From CAZJHD01 sp964545855 (GTDB lineage: Bacteria > Planctomycetota > UBA1135 > JACQFD01), in NCBI GenBank assembly GCA_964545855.1, contig CAZJHD010000004.1:1-64000 (forward strand): a stretch of 64,000 nt of DNA. Reading direction: 5' to 3'. Both the position numbers and the translations under genes were made by a program. The notes beneath the pieces were generated by a model that was not told the DNA's origin, made no database searches, and saw only the letters and a program-made list of their open reading frames with translations. This document shows positions 18,301-26,750 of the stretch, piece after piece (within the stretch, counting starts at the first letter, position 1; each line of letters opens with the position of its first letter).

Positions 18301-18936
18301 GACGTCGGTCTCCGTGGAGCCTCGGATCTCCACCTGGCCCGAGCGGACGTTCACGCTGCCCGTCACGCGCAGGGAGCCCTGGAAGGGCGTGAGGGCGACG
18401 CCCGAGATCCGCACGTCGCCTCCGCCGGTCGGCACGGCCGACGCATGCATCTCCGCGAACTCGAGCGTTCCGAGGCCGGGTGACGTGAAGCGGACCGTCG
18501 CGTCTCGGATCTCGACGATCGGGAGGGGCGTCGCGTCCCCCGTCTCCGGCGGAGACGCGCCCAGGACGTTGCCGAGCGACAGCGCACGAACGGCGGGCCG
18601 CCAGAGGACGACCCGCGTGATGCGAACGCCCTCGTCGAGGCTGACGGACGTCTCGACGCGCACGCGGTCGATGGCGATGTCCGGAGCCTCGGGATCGTCC
18701 CCGATGCGGAGGTCGGAGAGCAGGATCGACAGCGTGCGCGCGTCGAAGCGTGCTTCCCCGACGTGCACCCTGGGAGCGAGGAAGACGCCCAGCTCGCGCT
18801 CGACCCAGCGCGCGAGCTCCCGCGACGGCCGCGTGGCGAAGCGGAACGCGAGCCCGAAGGAGAGCGCGAAGACGACCAGCGCGGCGAGGAGGAGGAGCCG
18901 CGATCCCCGCGCGCGTCCCTCGGATTGGGACGCCAT
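15337..18936 (-). CDS. AsmA/YhdP-like outer-membrane biogenesis protein
   Basis: A 1199-aa protein with one N-terminal helix (about residues 13-33) and a long exported beta-rich region typical of the AsmA/TamB/YhdP superfamily, now seen as lipid-transfer bridges between inner and outer membranes. The C-terminal 150 residues fit the AsmA-like C-terminal domain: GGEGRVRVANASLFDVPG, an FRVRDGLVDFDPLDLVSD stretch, a GRIRFDGRLELGFK strand, then DPxW-type ending (FGDLWNPQYTI). Two starts are in frame, a GTG at 18939 and an ATG at 18936. I used the ATG. It follows alr by only a few nucleotides. Confidence 0.8.
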   Translation of the reverse strand: MASQSEGRARGSRLLLLAALVVFALSFGLAFRFATRPSRELARWVERELGVFLAPRVHVGEARFDARTLSILLSDLRIGDDPEAPDIAIDRVRVETSVSLDEGVRITRVVLWRPAVRALSLGNVLGASPPETGDATPLPIVEIRDATVRFTSPGLGTLEFAEMHASAVPTGGGDVRISGVALTPFQGSLRVTGSVNVRSGQVEIRGSTETDVDVAQPVRSNFDPAIQDWIRQLAPVGKIAMQVRIVRESAEQPLRFEGSIEGSGLAATIPRIDVRPTDLKLRATLSGDGHVRWEASGRVLGGAGLSSVGDAIFDPETAELLALQAGARVRELILGPEVHRVLQELDRGTAEVYAGLGPEGPVDLLLFVSRSGRDGPVDLGAELDLRQGAVTFHGFPGADDEIDESFPYRVTDVEGRISIRPGRVAIGGVRGQMGTGRIRVAGEVWGSGRVGLDVGIQAESVPIDAAVSDAVQGLSDGAAGWKLFDLRGKLDFDVRATRPEGRMRADVMVRVGSMGTVSGSFREFPVPVESLSGAAVFDQGLVTFGFDGTSRSGSVRIDGLVDGAADASGREPASNGIRLIVSAKKFGLDDTFGAYLGSTMPSLRAFLDDLSPRSQVEFEYRGERPREGPTRELSSVVSIQAERGVVQRVPGVEVALEDASASFRVRSVPREGHDPDLDVVLDSIRARHRGDPIRVVGSFETRAPEGSAPPPGAPPIARRERLDLVVAGIDLSLGDQLIAPMAAGSSPGAREMLERYRFGGSFDFFLERHSTNDSKSMDVDIELRQAAVSGPGIPGTFDQVRGRVRVDENGRVDAPSLQGRLDGVPVLLERFALLPAEKGEPVHVEGVLTSVESMDLAESISKTHPEARKWMEGLAFDAQVEPKEFAWSLDVADVGLPVFRARGSMVLRNGWALPGPILTRIEGLADIEDLVFDEAGFRMRARLGATRLSALGFPATNLSGLVELSPTRIRISELAGTVAEGTIRSRLSDVPFLDLSLADPVPSWSLSIDLAKANLQQLMARANVGPGDVRGQLDLALSLRGKGADHRGYGGEGRVRVANASLFDVPGFKPLYDRLDLKKKPSFRELLGIFRVRDGLVDFDPLDLVSDPLSLLGAGRIRFDGRLELGFKPRLHDVLNPAEWFLIGPVLTFLQDRVIEVFVFGDLWNPQYTIDTPLSSRRRSQLRKRVIAPEPPVELGERF

Positions 18937-18940
18937 CACG

Positions 18941-20200
18941 TCACCCGACCGTGAGCCGCCGCGCAGGCGCGCTCTTCCCTCGGCCCGGCGGTGGCGCGTC
19001 GGCCGCCGGCAGCGACCGATCGTCGTCCTGCGCGGCCGATCGGGGCCGATCGACGGGGATCCGCCGCACCCGCGACCCCACGGCGCAGGTGATCTCGTAG
19101 GGGATCGTTCCGAGGGCGTTCGCGATCTCCGTCACGGGGAGCATCGCCTCGCCGTCGCGGCCGAAGAACGTGACGGGATCGCCCACGCGCACGTCGCGGA
19201 TCTGGCCGATGTCGGCCATCACGTAGTCCATCGTGATCCGCCCGACGAGCGGCGCGCGCTGACCCCGAACGAGCACGAATCCGTTCCCCTTCAGTCGCCA
19301 CGGGATCCCGTCGTAGTACCCGACGGGGATCGTGGCGATGCGCGTCTTCGTGGGCGCGACCCAGTCCTGCGCGTAGGAGATGCTCGTTCCCTTGGGAACG
19401 TCCTTCATGAAGACGATCTGGGCGCGCAGCGACATGACCGGCGCGAGGGGCGTCGATCCGGCGACGTCCCTCGGCATCACGCCGTAGGCCGCGATGCCGG
19501 GCCGGACCATCGTTCCGCGAATGGGCAGCTCCGTGAAGATCCCCGCGCTGTTCGCGATGTGCACCGCGATGCCGCCCTGACCGGGTCCTCCGCGGCCGAG
19601 CCGCACGCCGCGGCCGGCGACGTCCTCGAGCAGCCGCGCGAAGCGGTCGCACTGCTCGCGCGTGAACGGATGCGCCGCGCCCTCGGGCCGCGCGAGGTGC
19701 GTCATGATCCCGACGAGCTCGAGCTCGCGCGCGGCGAGGATCGCGTCGAGCACCTTCGGCGCGCTGCTCACGGGGAGGCCGAGACGTCCCATGCCCGTGT
19801 CGACATTCAGATGCACCCGCGGCCGTTCGCGAAGACGGCCCGCGAGGCGGCGCACGCGTTGTCGCAGCGAGCGCACGCGATCGGCCGAATGGATCGCGAT
19901 CTCGATCCCGGCCTCGAGGCAGCGATCGAGCTCCGACTCGATGACGGTTCCGAGCACGAGGATGGGCCGTGCGATCCCGTTCGCGCGCAGCTCGAGGGCC
20001 TCCGACGAGTCCCGCACTCCGAAGGCTTCGATTCCCGCGCTCTGCGCGGTCGCGGCCACGAGACGCAACCCGTGACCGTAGGCGTCGGCCTTGACGACGA
20101 GCATCACGGCGCGGTCCGCGCCGGCGCGCGAGCGAATCGCTTCGAGGTTCTGCCGAAGGGCCGCGACGTCCACTTCGGCCCATGCGCGTTCCGAGATCAT
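18941..20200 (-). CDS. alr: Alanine racemase
   Basis: PLP enzyme making D-alanine for peptidoglycan. The PLP lysine is Lys37 in VVKADAYGHG. The catalytic Tyr of the second subunit is in ISYAQDW. Supporting motifs are HLNVDTGMGRLG, NSAGIF and the RPGIAAYG strand, followed by the C-terminal beta barrel with VPVGYYDG-like and GRITMDY segments. The protein is 419 aa, about 50 longer than usual because of a Pro/Arg-rich C-terminal tail with no motif. The start is an ATG. It is upstream of the AsmA-like gene and downstream of tsaB in one run. Confidence 0.95.
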   Translation of the reverse strand: MISERAWAEVDVAALRQNLEAIRSRAGADRAVMLVVKADAYGHGLRLVAATAQSAGIEAFGVRDSSEALELRANGIARPILVLGTVIESELDRCLEAGIEIAIHSADRVRSLRQRVRRLAGRLRERPRVHLNVDTGMGRLGLPVSSAPKVLDAILAARELELVGIMTHLARPEGAAHPFTREQCDRFARLLEDVAGRGVRLGRGGPGQGGIAVHIANSAGIFTELPIRGTMVRPGIAAYGVMPRDVAGSTPLAPVMSLRAQIVFMKDVPKGTSISYAQDWVAPTKTRIATIPVGYYDGIPWRLKGNGFVLVRGQRAPLVGRITMDYVMADIGQIRDVRVGDPVTFFGRDGEAMLPVTEIANALGTIPYEITCAVGSRVRRIPVDRPRSAAQDDDRSLPAADAPPPGRGKSAPARRLTVG

Positions 20201-20285
20201 CGATCTGCCGCCGGAACATAGCGACGCGGATCGGCGATTCGAGCGTCGATTCGCGCACCGTCGCGCGCGCTCGCGTGGAGCGCGA

Positions 20286-20999
20286 TCAGCCCGCCGTGCC
20301 GTCCGTCGGTGCGGCCGCCGCGCGCAGCCGCTCCTCGGCGGCGGAGGCCCGGAGGTAGAGCGGAACGGATCGTTCCAGGGGGCGGGCGCCGGCGCGATCG
20401 AGGGCGAGGAGGGCGGCTGCCGTCGGCGACGCCACGAGGACCTGGCACCCGGGGGCGGGCCAGCGGAGGAGCCTCGCCGGATCGTCCGTCACGAGGACGT
20501 CGCATCCGGCGGCGATCGCCGGCAGGCTCGCGCCCGGCGCGAGGCGGGGCTGCACCGTCTCGACGGGGATGCCGCCCGCCCTCCGCTCGTAGCGGGCGAC
20601 CGCCAGCTCGCCCCGGAGCGCATCGCGGGCGACGGCGATCGTTCGGGCCTGCTCGGGAGCGGCCGCGGCGAGGGCGAGCGTCGACGCGAAAGGCGCGAGG
20701 GGGCACCGAGCGAAGGCGGCGAGCGTCCGGGCCGCCGTGGCGCCGACACGGAGACCCGTGAAGGAGCCGGGGCCGACGCCGAGCACGACGCGGGCGATGT
20801 CGCGGGGCGCGATCGACCGCTCCCGGAAGAGGCGTTCGATCGCCGGAAGGAGGTCGCGCGCCACGTCGGGGCGTGGCCCGCCGATCTCCGCCGTAAAGAT
20901 CTCCCCCGATCGGTCGGCGAGGGCGATCGACGCGGGCGCTCCGCTCGTCTCGATCGCGAGGGTCCAGGAAGGGGGGCCGTCTTGAGTGGGGGTCGTCAC
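20286..20999 (-). CDS. tsaB: tRNA threonylcarbamoyladenosine biosynthesis protein TsaB
   Basis: Part of the TsaBDE complex for t6A37 modification of ANN-decoding tRNAs. TsaB is the inactive ASKHA-fold partner of TsaD. The N-terminus has LAIETSG, and the signature GVGPGSFTGLRVG follows at about residue 80. The C-terminal half is Ala-rich, as is common in high-GC genomes. Length is 237 aa, normal for the family. Starts are GTG codons; I chose 20999, and 21008 is a close alternative. It sits 23 nt after glmM in the envelope and precursor run. Confidence 0.9.
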   Translation of the reverse strand: MTTPTQDGPPSWTLAIETSGAPASIALADRSGEIFTAEIGGPRPDVARDLLPAIERLFRERSIAPRDIARVVLGVGPGSFTGLRVGATAARTLAAFARCPLAPFASTLALAAAAPEQARTIAVARDALRGELAVARYERRAGGIPVETVQPRLAPGASLPAIAAGCDVLVTDDPARLLRWPAPGCQVLVASPTAAALLALDRAGARPLERSVPLYLRASAAEERLRAAAAPTDGTAG

Positions 21000-21022
21000 G
21001 GCGCTCACCGCTCTCGCCGGGG

Positions 21023-22402
21023 TCAGGCCAACGCCGCTCGGATCGCGTCGGCGATGGATGTGGCCCACCGATTCGACGCCTCGCGGTCGGGCGACTCCAC
21101 CATGACGCGCGCGAGGGGCTCCGTGCCGGAGTAGCGGAGGAGGATGCGTCCCTGCGATCCGAGGGCCGCCTCCGCCTCGCGCTGGGCGCGCACCACGGCC
21201 TCGAGCTGATCGAGGGGGTCGCGGCGCGCCACGCGGACGTTCAGCAGCACCTGTCCCCAGGCCTCGAAGGCGGCGAGATCCGAGAGCGGCTTCCCGGTCC
21301 GGCGGACCACGTCCAGCACGCGCAACGCCGTGTAGAGGCCGTCGCCGACGAAGTGGTTGTCCGCTCCGAAGATCACGTGCCCCGAGGGCTCCGCGCCGAT
21401 CGCGAGGGACCGCTCGCGCAGCCGCGCCACCAGGTGGCGGTCGCCGACGGGCACGACGTCGACGCCGATCCCCTGCTGCTGGAGCCTCGCCGCGAGACCG
21501 AGGTTGCTCATCACGCTCACGACGACGGTGCGCTCGGGAAGCAGGCCCCGCGCCAGCAGGTCGGGTGCGCAGGCGGCGATCACGCCGTCGCCGTCGATGA
21601 CGAGGCCGTGCTCGTCCACGAGCATCGAGCGGTCGCCGTCTCCGTCCAGGGCCACGCCGAAGGCGCATCCGCGCGCGACGACGAGCTTCGACAGCGCCTT
21701 GGGGTGGAGGGCGCCGACGCCGGCGTTGATGTTCTCGCCGTTCGGCGCGGAGCCCATCTCGATCACCTCGGCGCCGAGGGATCGAAGGAGGTCGGGGCCG
21801 AGGTAGGAGCCGCCTCCGTGCGCGCCATCGAAGGCGACGCGCATGCCGCGCAGGGCGTCGGGGCCGATCCCGGCCCGCTCCACGAGGCCTCCGAGGTAGA
21901 TCTCGGGACGGATCGCGGACCCGGGGCGCCGGCGCCCGAACCGGCTCGGCGCCGGAGCCCGTTCCCGGGAGACCACCCAGGTCTCGATCCGGCGCTCGTC
22001 GTCGGAGGAGAGCTTCTCGCCTCCGCGTCCGAAGAGCTTGATGCCGTTGTCGTGGGCCGGGTTGTGGGACGCGGAGACCATCACGCCGCCCCGCGCGTCG
22101 TACTCGCGTACGAGCGTCGAGAGGCCCGGCGTCGTGATGAGGTCGGTCTCCTGGGTGTCGAGGCCCGCCGCGGAGAGCCCCGACTCGATCGCCGAGACGA
22201 GGAAGTCGGCGGAGGCGCGCCCATCGTGCCCCACGAGGACGAGCGGCGGGCCGGCGTTCGGATCGGCCTTCGATTCCGACGAGCCATCGCCGAGGAGCCT
22301 CCGGCCGAAGGCGTAGGCGATGCGCGAGACCGTCTCCGCGTCGAGCGGAGGCTCGCCCGCGAGCGCGCGCACGCCGTCGGTGCCGAACAGAGGAGAGCTC
22401 AT
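21023..22402 (-). CDS. glmM: Phosphoglucosamine mutase
   Basis: Interconverts glucosamine-6-P and glucosamine-1-P on the way to UDP-GlcNAc for peptidoglycan and LPS. All four site loops are present: the phosphoserine loop VSASHNP (active Ser112), the Mg loop DGDGDR, the sugar-specificity loop EPSGHVIF and the phosphate loop RYSGTEP. Length 459 aa is normal. The start is an ATG overlapping the folP stop by 4 nt (ATGA). The order ftsH-folP-glmM is the same as in Escherichia coli, a conserved cluster. Confidence 0.96.
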   Translation of the reverse strand: MSSPLFGTDGVRALAGEPPLDAETVSRIAYAFGRRLLGDGSSESKADPNAGPPLVLVGHDGRASADFLVSAIESGLSAAGLDTQETDLITTPGLSTLVREYDARGGVMVSASHNPAHDNGIKLFGRGGEKLSSDDERRIETWVVSRERAPAPSRFGRRRPGSAIRPEIYLGGLVERAGIGPDALRGMRVAFDGAHGGGSYLGPDLLRSLGAEVIEMGSAPNGENINAGVGALHPKALSKLVVARGCAFGVALDGDGDRSMLVDEHGLVIDGDGVIAACAPDLLARGLLPERTVVVSVMSNLGLAARLQQQGIGVDVVPVGDRHLVARLRERSLAIGAEPSGHVIFGADNHFVGDGLYTALRVLDVVRRTGKPLSDLAAFEAWGQVLLNVRVARRDPLDQLEAVVRAQREAEAALGSQGRILLRYSGTEPLARVMVESPDREASNRWATSIADAIRAALA

Positions 22403-23526
22403 GGGTGGATCGTCTCGATCGCGCGCGCGACCGCAAGGGCGTCGCAGGCGGGCCGGACCGCATGCACCCGGTGGACCTTCGCGCCGGCGAGCGCCGCGAG
22501 GGCGACGCAGACGGCCGTCGCGCCGTCCCGATCCGCGGGCGGGCGTCCCGGGAGGATCTCCCCGAGGAACGACTTCCGCGACGGGCCGACGACGAGGGGG
22601 AAGCCGGCGCTGCGGAGCTCCCCCAAGCGGCGCAGGATCTCCCAGCCGTGCGCCGGCCGTTTCGCGAAGCCGAGACCGGGGTCGAGGAGGATGCACGCTT
22701 CGTCGATCCCGGCGCGGGTCGCGCGTCGGACGGCGTCGTCGAGCTCGCGCGCCACCTCCGCCACGACGTCCTCGTACTCCGCCATGGACTGCATCGTGGC
22801 CGGATCGCCTCGCCGGTGTCCGAGGACGACGGGGACGCCCGCCTCGGCCACGACCTCGGCGAGGCCGGGGTCGGCCGCGAGGCCCGACACGTCGTTCACC
22901 ATCCGCGCGCCGGCCGCGAGGGCGCGCCGCGCCACCTCCGCCTTCGTCGTGTCGACGGAGACGTATGCGTTCGGCGCGCGCTCCCGGATCCTCTCGAGGG
23001 CCGGGAGGACGCGGCGTACCTCCTCGTCGGCGGCGACGGCCGGCGCGCCGGGGCGCGTGCTCTCGCCGCCGAGGTCGACGATGCGGGCGCCGTTCGCGAA
23101 GGCGTCGAGGGCGGCCGCGGCCGCCGCATCGGGGCCCGCGAGCAGTCCGCCATCGGAGAAGGAATCGGGGGTCACGTTCACGACGGCCATGACGACGGGC
23201 TCGCGGAGCTCGAGGGGCTGGGGACCGGGCAGGAGGAACCGGTCCTTCGTCCACCCCGCGATCGCGCGCAGCGCCGCTTCCGCGCAGGATCTCGCGGGCC
23301 CGTCGGCCCGCGCCGCTCGCTGGAGATCCTCCAGGCGGCCGGCGATCGTCGCGGCACCGCCGGCCGATCCGTCGCACGCGAGTCCGAGGGCGTCGAATGC
23401 GGAGCGCGCCGCGGATTCGATCGGCGCGATGGCGAGGCGCCAGACTCCGGTCGGCAGGGCGCCCGGGCCGACGACGCGCGCGAGGTGCCGCGCCGCGCCG
23501 GCGACCCCCGTTTCAGGCGGGCGCAA
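22399..23526 (-). CDS. folP: Dihydropteroate synthase with N-terminal extension
   Basis: Joins p-aminobenzoate with the pterin diphosphate in folate synthesis. Core motifs are clear: VVNVTPDSFSDGG, GGESTRPGA, VSVDTTKAEVA, NDVSG, DPGLGFAK, GPSRKSFLGEI. The normal HMRG loop reads GHRRGDPATMQ. About 110 residues precede the core. They have coding-like composition but no motif known to me. The only start covering them is a TTG at 23526, inside the last codons of ftsH (14-nt overlap), so expression is probably coupled. A shorter product beginning near the core cannot be ruled out. Confidence 0.92.
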   Translation of the reverse strand: MRPPETGVAGAARHLARVVGPGALPTGVWRLAIAPIESAARSAFDALGLACDGSAGGAATIAGRLEDLQRAARADGPARSCAEAALRAIAGWTKDRFLLPGPQPLELREPVVMAVVNVTPDSFSDGGLLAGPDAAAAAALDAFANGARIVDLGGESTRPGAPAVAADEEVRRVLPALERIRERAPNAYVSVDTTKAEVARRALAAGARMVNDVSGLAADPGLAEVVAEAGVPVVLGHRRGDPATMQSMAEYEDVVAEVARELDDAVRRATRAGIDEACILLDPGLGFAKRPAHGWEILRRLGELRSAGFPLVVGPSRKSFLGEILPGRPPADRDGATAVCVALAALAGAKVHRVHAVRPACDALAVARAIETIHP

Positions 23527-25957
23527 GGCCGGCTTCCGGGAGGTCGTCGGCGTCGACGGACGGACGCGCTTCGAGCCGCGACTTCGTCGGGGATGCGGGC
23601 GACGGGGGAGGGCTCTTCGCCTTCGAGCTCTCCTCGCGGAGAGAGGCCACGGGCTTGCCCGCGAGGATCTGCGCGAGCTCGCTCCCCGTGATCGTCTCGA
23701 AGAGCAGCAGGGCCTCCGTGACGCGCTCGAGCTGCGGCCGGTGCTCCTCCAGGAGGCGGCGCGTCGTCTCGTAGGCGCGCGAGCAGAGGTTCTTCACCTC
23801 CTGGTCGATCTCCCGGGCCGTGTCCTCGCTGTGGAAGCGGCCCGCCGAGATCTCCGACCCGAGGAAGTCGTTCCCCACTTTCTCGGCGTAGCGCAGGGGG
23901 CCGATTTTCGACGAGAAGCCCCACTCGCACACCATCAGCCGCGCGAGGTCGGTCGCCCGCGCGATGTCGTTCGACGCGCCGGAGGAGATGTCGTCTCCGA
24001 GGATCTCCTCGGCGATGCGCCCGCCGTAGAGCACCGAGAGCTCCGACTCCGCACGCTGGCGCGAGAAGTTCAAGCGGTCGTTCTCGGGGAGGCGCATGGT
24101 GGCGCCGAGCGCCATGCCACGCGGGATGATCGTCACCTTGTGCACCGGCTCGGTCGACGGGAGGAGCGCCGCGGCGAGCGCGTGTCCCGACTCGTGCCGC
24201 GCGGTCACGATGCGGTCCTCCTCCATCACGACGCGGCTCGTCTTCTGGCGTCCGAAGCGCACCTTGTCGCGCGCCTCCTCGAGGTCTTCCTGCGCGACCG
24301 CGTCGCGCTTGCGCAGCACCGCGAGGATCGCGGCCTCGTTCATCAGGGCTGCGAGGTCGGCGCCCGAGAAGGAGGGAGTGCTCCGCGCGACGGTCTTCAG
24401 CTCCACCGTCGGGTCGAGCTTCACGCGCCGCGCGTGGACCTTGAGGATCTCCTCGCGGCCCTTGTAGTCGGGCGGATCGATCACGACCTCGCGGTCGAAC
24501 CGTCCCGGTCGGAGCAGCGCCGGGTCGAGCACGTCCGGACGGTTCGTCGCGGCGCAGACGATGATGCCTTCGTTCGTGTCGAAGCCGTCCATCTCGACGA
24601 GGATCGCGTTCAGGGTCTGCTCGCGCTCGTCGTGGCCACCGCCGAGCCCGCTGCCGCGCTTGCGGCCGACGGCGTCGATCTCGTCGAGGAAGATGATGCA
24701 GGGCGCGTTCTCCTTCGCCTGCTTGAAGAGGTCGCGCACGCGCGACGCGCCGACGCCGACGAACATCTCCACGAAGTCGGATCCCGAGATGGAGAAGAAG
24801 GGGACTTCGGCCTCGCCCGCGATCGCCTTCGCCAGAAGGGTCTTTCCCGTTCCGGGCGATCCCACCAGGAGGATGCCGCGCGGGATGCGCCCTCCGAGGC
24901 GCGCGAAACGCTGGGGGTTCTTCAGGAACTCGATGACCTCCTTCACGTCCTCCTTCGCCTCGTCGATCCCGGCGACGTCGTCGAAGGTGACGTTGGTCCG
25001 GTTCTCCTTCGTGTAGAGCACGGCGCGGCTCCTGCCGAAACCGAGGATGCCGCCGCCCGCCCCCGGTGCGCGCATCTGGCGCATCACGAAGAACCAGAAC
25101 AGGAAGATGAGCAGGAGCCACGGCGCGAGCATCGGGAGGAGCGCCGCGAGCAGGCCGTTCGGCGCCGCGGCATCGACGCCGCCGCCGGCCGTCATCGGGA
25201 AGACCTCCAGCCCCGCGCCCTGATCCTTCAGCAGCCGCGTGATCGAGGCCAGGTCGCCGGATCCCTTCTCGCTCGCCTTGGCGGCGACCTCGACGTACCG
25301 CTGGGAACCATCCGAGTCGATGAGATCGACGAAGAGGCGCGTGCGCTTCTCGCCGGTCTTGTCGATCTTCACGAGGACGACGGCCTCCAGCGGCACGATC
25401 TCCTTGTGCTCCAGCTTCTCGCGCAGGGACTGGGGCTCCCACGGTGCCGGGTCGAGCGGCCGGATCTTCTTCTGCAGCTCCACCAGGCGCTCGCGCGCCG
25501 TCGGGTAATAGAGACGGAAGCGCTTGCGCGGAGCATCGGGACGCGGCACTTCGGCCGCGATGCTTCCCGGCACCGAAGATCCGAGCGGCGTGGATCCCGA
25601 GGACGATTCGGCGGTCGGGGACGAGTCGGTGGACGGCTCCGCGCCCGGACCGTGCTCCGCCGAGGACTTCGCGTCGACTCCGCTCGCGGCTCCACCAGCG
25701 ACCGAGGGCCGCCGCACGGCGCGGTAGGCGCCCTTCACCTCGCCGTCGGTCTCGACGGTGAACTCGGCGACCTCGCCGCCGATCAGCCGCTCGTAGAACT
25801 CGCCGACCGTCAGCTTCTCCTCCTCGACGCCGGGACTGATCCGCTGGAAGAGCGTGAAGATCACGACCAGCAGGAAGAGCACCACGAAGACGATGGAGCC
25901 GAGGGGACGGCCGCGGCCGCCCTTCTTCGTGGACTCGGATTCTCGCCTGGGTTTCAT
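23513..25957 (-). CDS. ftsH: ATP-dependent zinc metalloprotease FtsH
   Basis: Membrane AAA+ protease that degrades damaged and regulatory membrane proteins. Order: TM helix about 20-38; a periplasmic loop of about 230 residues; TM helix just before a MRQMR motif; AAA domain with Walker A GSPGTGKT (about 364-371), Walker B IIFLDEIDAVG and an SRH; zinc site HESGH (about 587-591). The periplasmic loop is far longer than the roughly 75 residues in E. coli, partly through a Ser/Pro/Gly-rich insert. Length is 814 aa. The start is the ATG at 25957. A GTG 5 codons upstream is in frame. Confidence 0.96.
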   Translation of the reverse strand: MKPRRESESTKKGGRGRPLGSIVFVVLFLLVVIFTLFQRISPGVEEEKLTVGEFYERLIGGEVAEFTVETDGEVKGAYRAVRRPSVAGGAASGVDAKSSAEHGPGAEPSTDSSPTAESSSGSTPLGSSVPGSIAAEVPRPDAPRKRFRLYYPTARERLVELQKKIRPLDPAPWEPQSLREKLEHKEIVPLEAVVLVKIDKTGEKRTRLFVDLIDSDGSQRYVEVAAKASEKGSGDLASITRLLKDQGAGLEVFPMTAGGGVDAAAPNGLLAALLPMLAPWLLLIFLFWFFVMRQMRAPGAGGGILGFGRSRAVLYTKENRTNVTFDDVAGIDEAKEDVKEVIEFLKNPQRFARLGGRIPRGILLVGSPGTGKTLLAKAIAGEAEVPFFSISGSDFVEMFVGVGASRVRDLFKQAKENAPCIIFLDEIDAVGRKRGSGLGGGHDEREQTLNAILVEMDGFDTNEGIIVCAATNRPDVLDPALLRPGRFDREVVIDPPDYKGREEILKVHARRVKLDPTVELKTVARSTPSFSGADLAALMNEAAILAVLRKRDAVAQEDLEEARDKVRFGRQKTSRVVMEEDRIVTARHESGHALAAALLPSTEPVHKVTIIPRGMALGATMRLPENDRLNFSRQRAESELSVLYGGRIAEEILGDDISSGASNDIARATDLARLMVCEWGFSSKIGPLRYAEKVGNDFLGSEISAGRFHSEDTAREIDQEVKNLCSRAYETTRRLLEEHRPQLERVTEALLLFETITGSELAQILAGKPVASLREESSKAKSPPPSPASPTKSRLEARPSVDADDLPEAGLAPA

Positions 25958-26120
25958 CGATGGAGGTCGCACGGGGCGCTGGCTCTAAGCCGTCGCGCCG
26001 AGGGATGCAATCATCCCGCAGCGAGACCGGTGAGGCTACTCTCGGAACCGCGTTCCGCGACCTGATCCCCGTGCGGGATCGTGGCTGCATCCTGCGGCCG
26101 AGGCGCCGAGCCCGCCCGAG

Positions 26121-26750
26121 TCACGGTCCCGGCGGAGTCTTCTTCGGCTCTCCGGCCTGGGATCCTGCACGCCCCGCCGCCGATTCGGGCGCGCGCGACC
26201 TCCCGTCGCCGGGCCCGTCGGCGCGGCGCACCTCCTCCCGCGAGTCCTGGGAGAGCCCCTGCGCCACCTTCCAAGCGAGCTCCGCCATGAGCTCGGCGAG
26301 CGCGCTCTCGCGAGATTCCCCGAGGGACGTCGTGAACTCCATGCGTTCCTCGCCCCGCACGGTGGCGAGCACGGCGCCGGACCGGGGGTCGACGAGGCTC
26401 GCCTCCACGAGGGCCCGGGCCGAGCCCTCGAGAATGCGCGGTTCGCCGCCTCCCACGAGGACCGGGAAGTCGACGCGGACGATCCGGCCGCGGATCGACG
26501 CGTCGGCGCCTTCGTCCGACGCCGCGAGCCCGACGGTCGAGCGCTCCAGGAGAATGCGTCGGATCCGCTCCGTGAGCTCGAACTCGATCCCCCGGACGAA
26601 GGTCTCGTTGCCGAAGACGGGGACGGAGATGCGCCGGACGTGGCTCGGGAAGCGGAGCCCGGCCGTGTAGCAACCCGGGAGCAGGGCGAGCGCGCCGATC
26701 GCCGCGACGGCGGACCAGCTCCTCGAGATCCGTCGTCCCGACGCGGTCAT
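26121..26750 (-). CDS. lptE: LptE-like LPS-assembly lipoprotein
   Basis: A 209-aa lipoprotein: basic start, hydrophobic helix and lipobox LLPGC at about residues 23-27. The mature N-terminal part (SVPVFGNETFVRGIEFELTE, then a strand-helix pattern ending in an IRGRI strand) fits the LptE fold, the plug of the LptD outer-membrane LPS exporter. The last 40 residues are Pro/Gly/Ser-rich and probably disordered. Its start overlaps the bamD stop by 4 nt, so both outer-membrane assembly lipoproteins are coupled. LptE identity is by pattern, since the family diverges strongly. Confidence 0.72.
   Translation of the reverse strand: MTASGRRISRSWSAVAAIGALALLPGCYTAGLRFPSHVRRISVPVFGNETFVRGIEFELTERIRRILLERSTVGLAASDEGADASIRGRIVRVDFPVLVGGGEPRILEGSARALVEASLVDPRSGAVLATVRGEERMEFTTSLGESRESALAELMAELAWKVAQGLSQDSREEVRRADGPGDGRSRAPESAAGRAGSQAGEPKKTPPGP

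Noticed and set aside
21353..26065. A 1570-codon open frame on the plus strand
   Set aside because: It is antisense to glmM, folP and ftsH, which have full family motifs. Its product is Arg/Gly/Ala-rich with no motif, as expected from GC-rich codon use.
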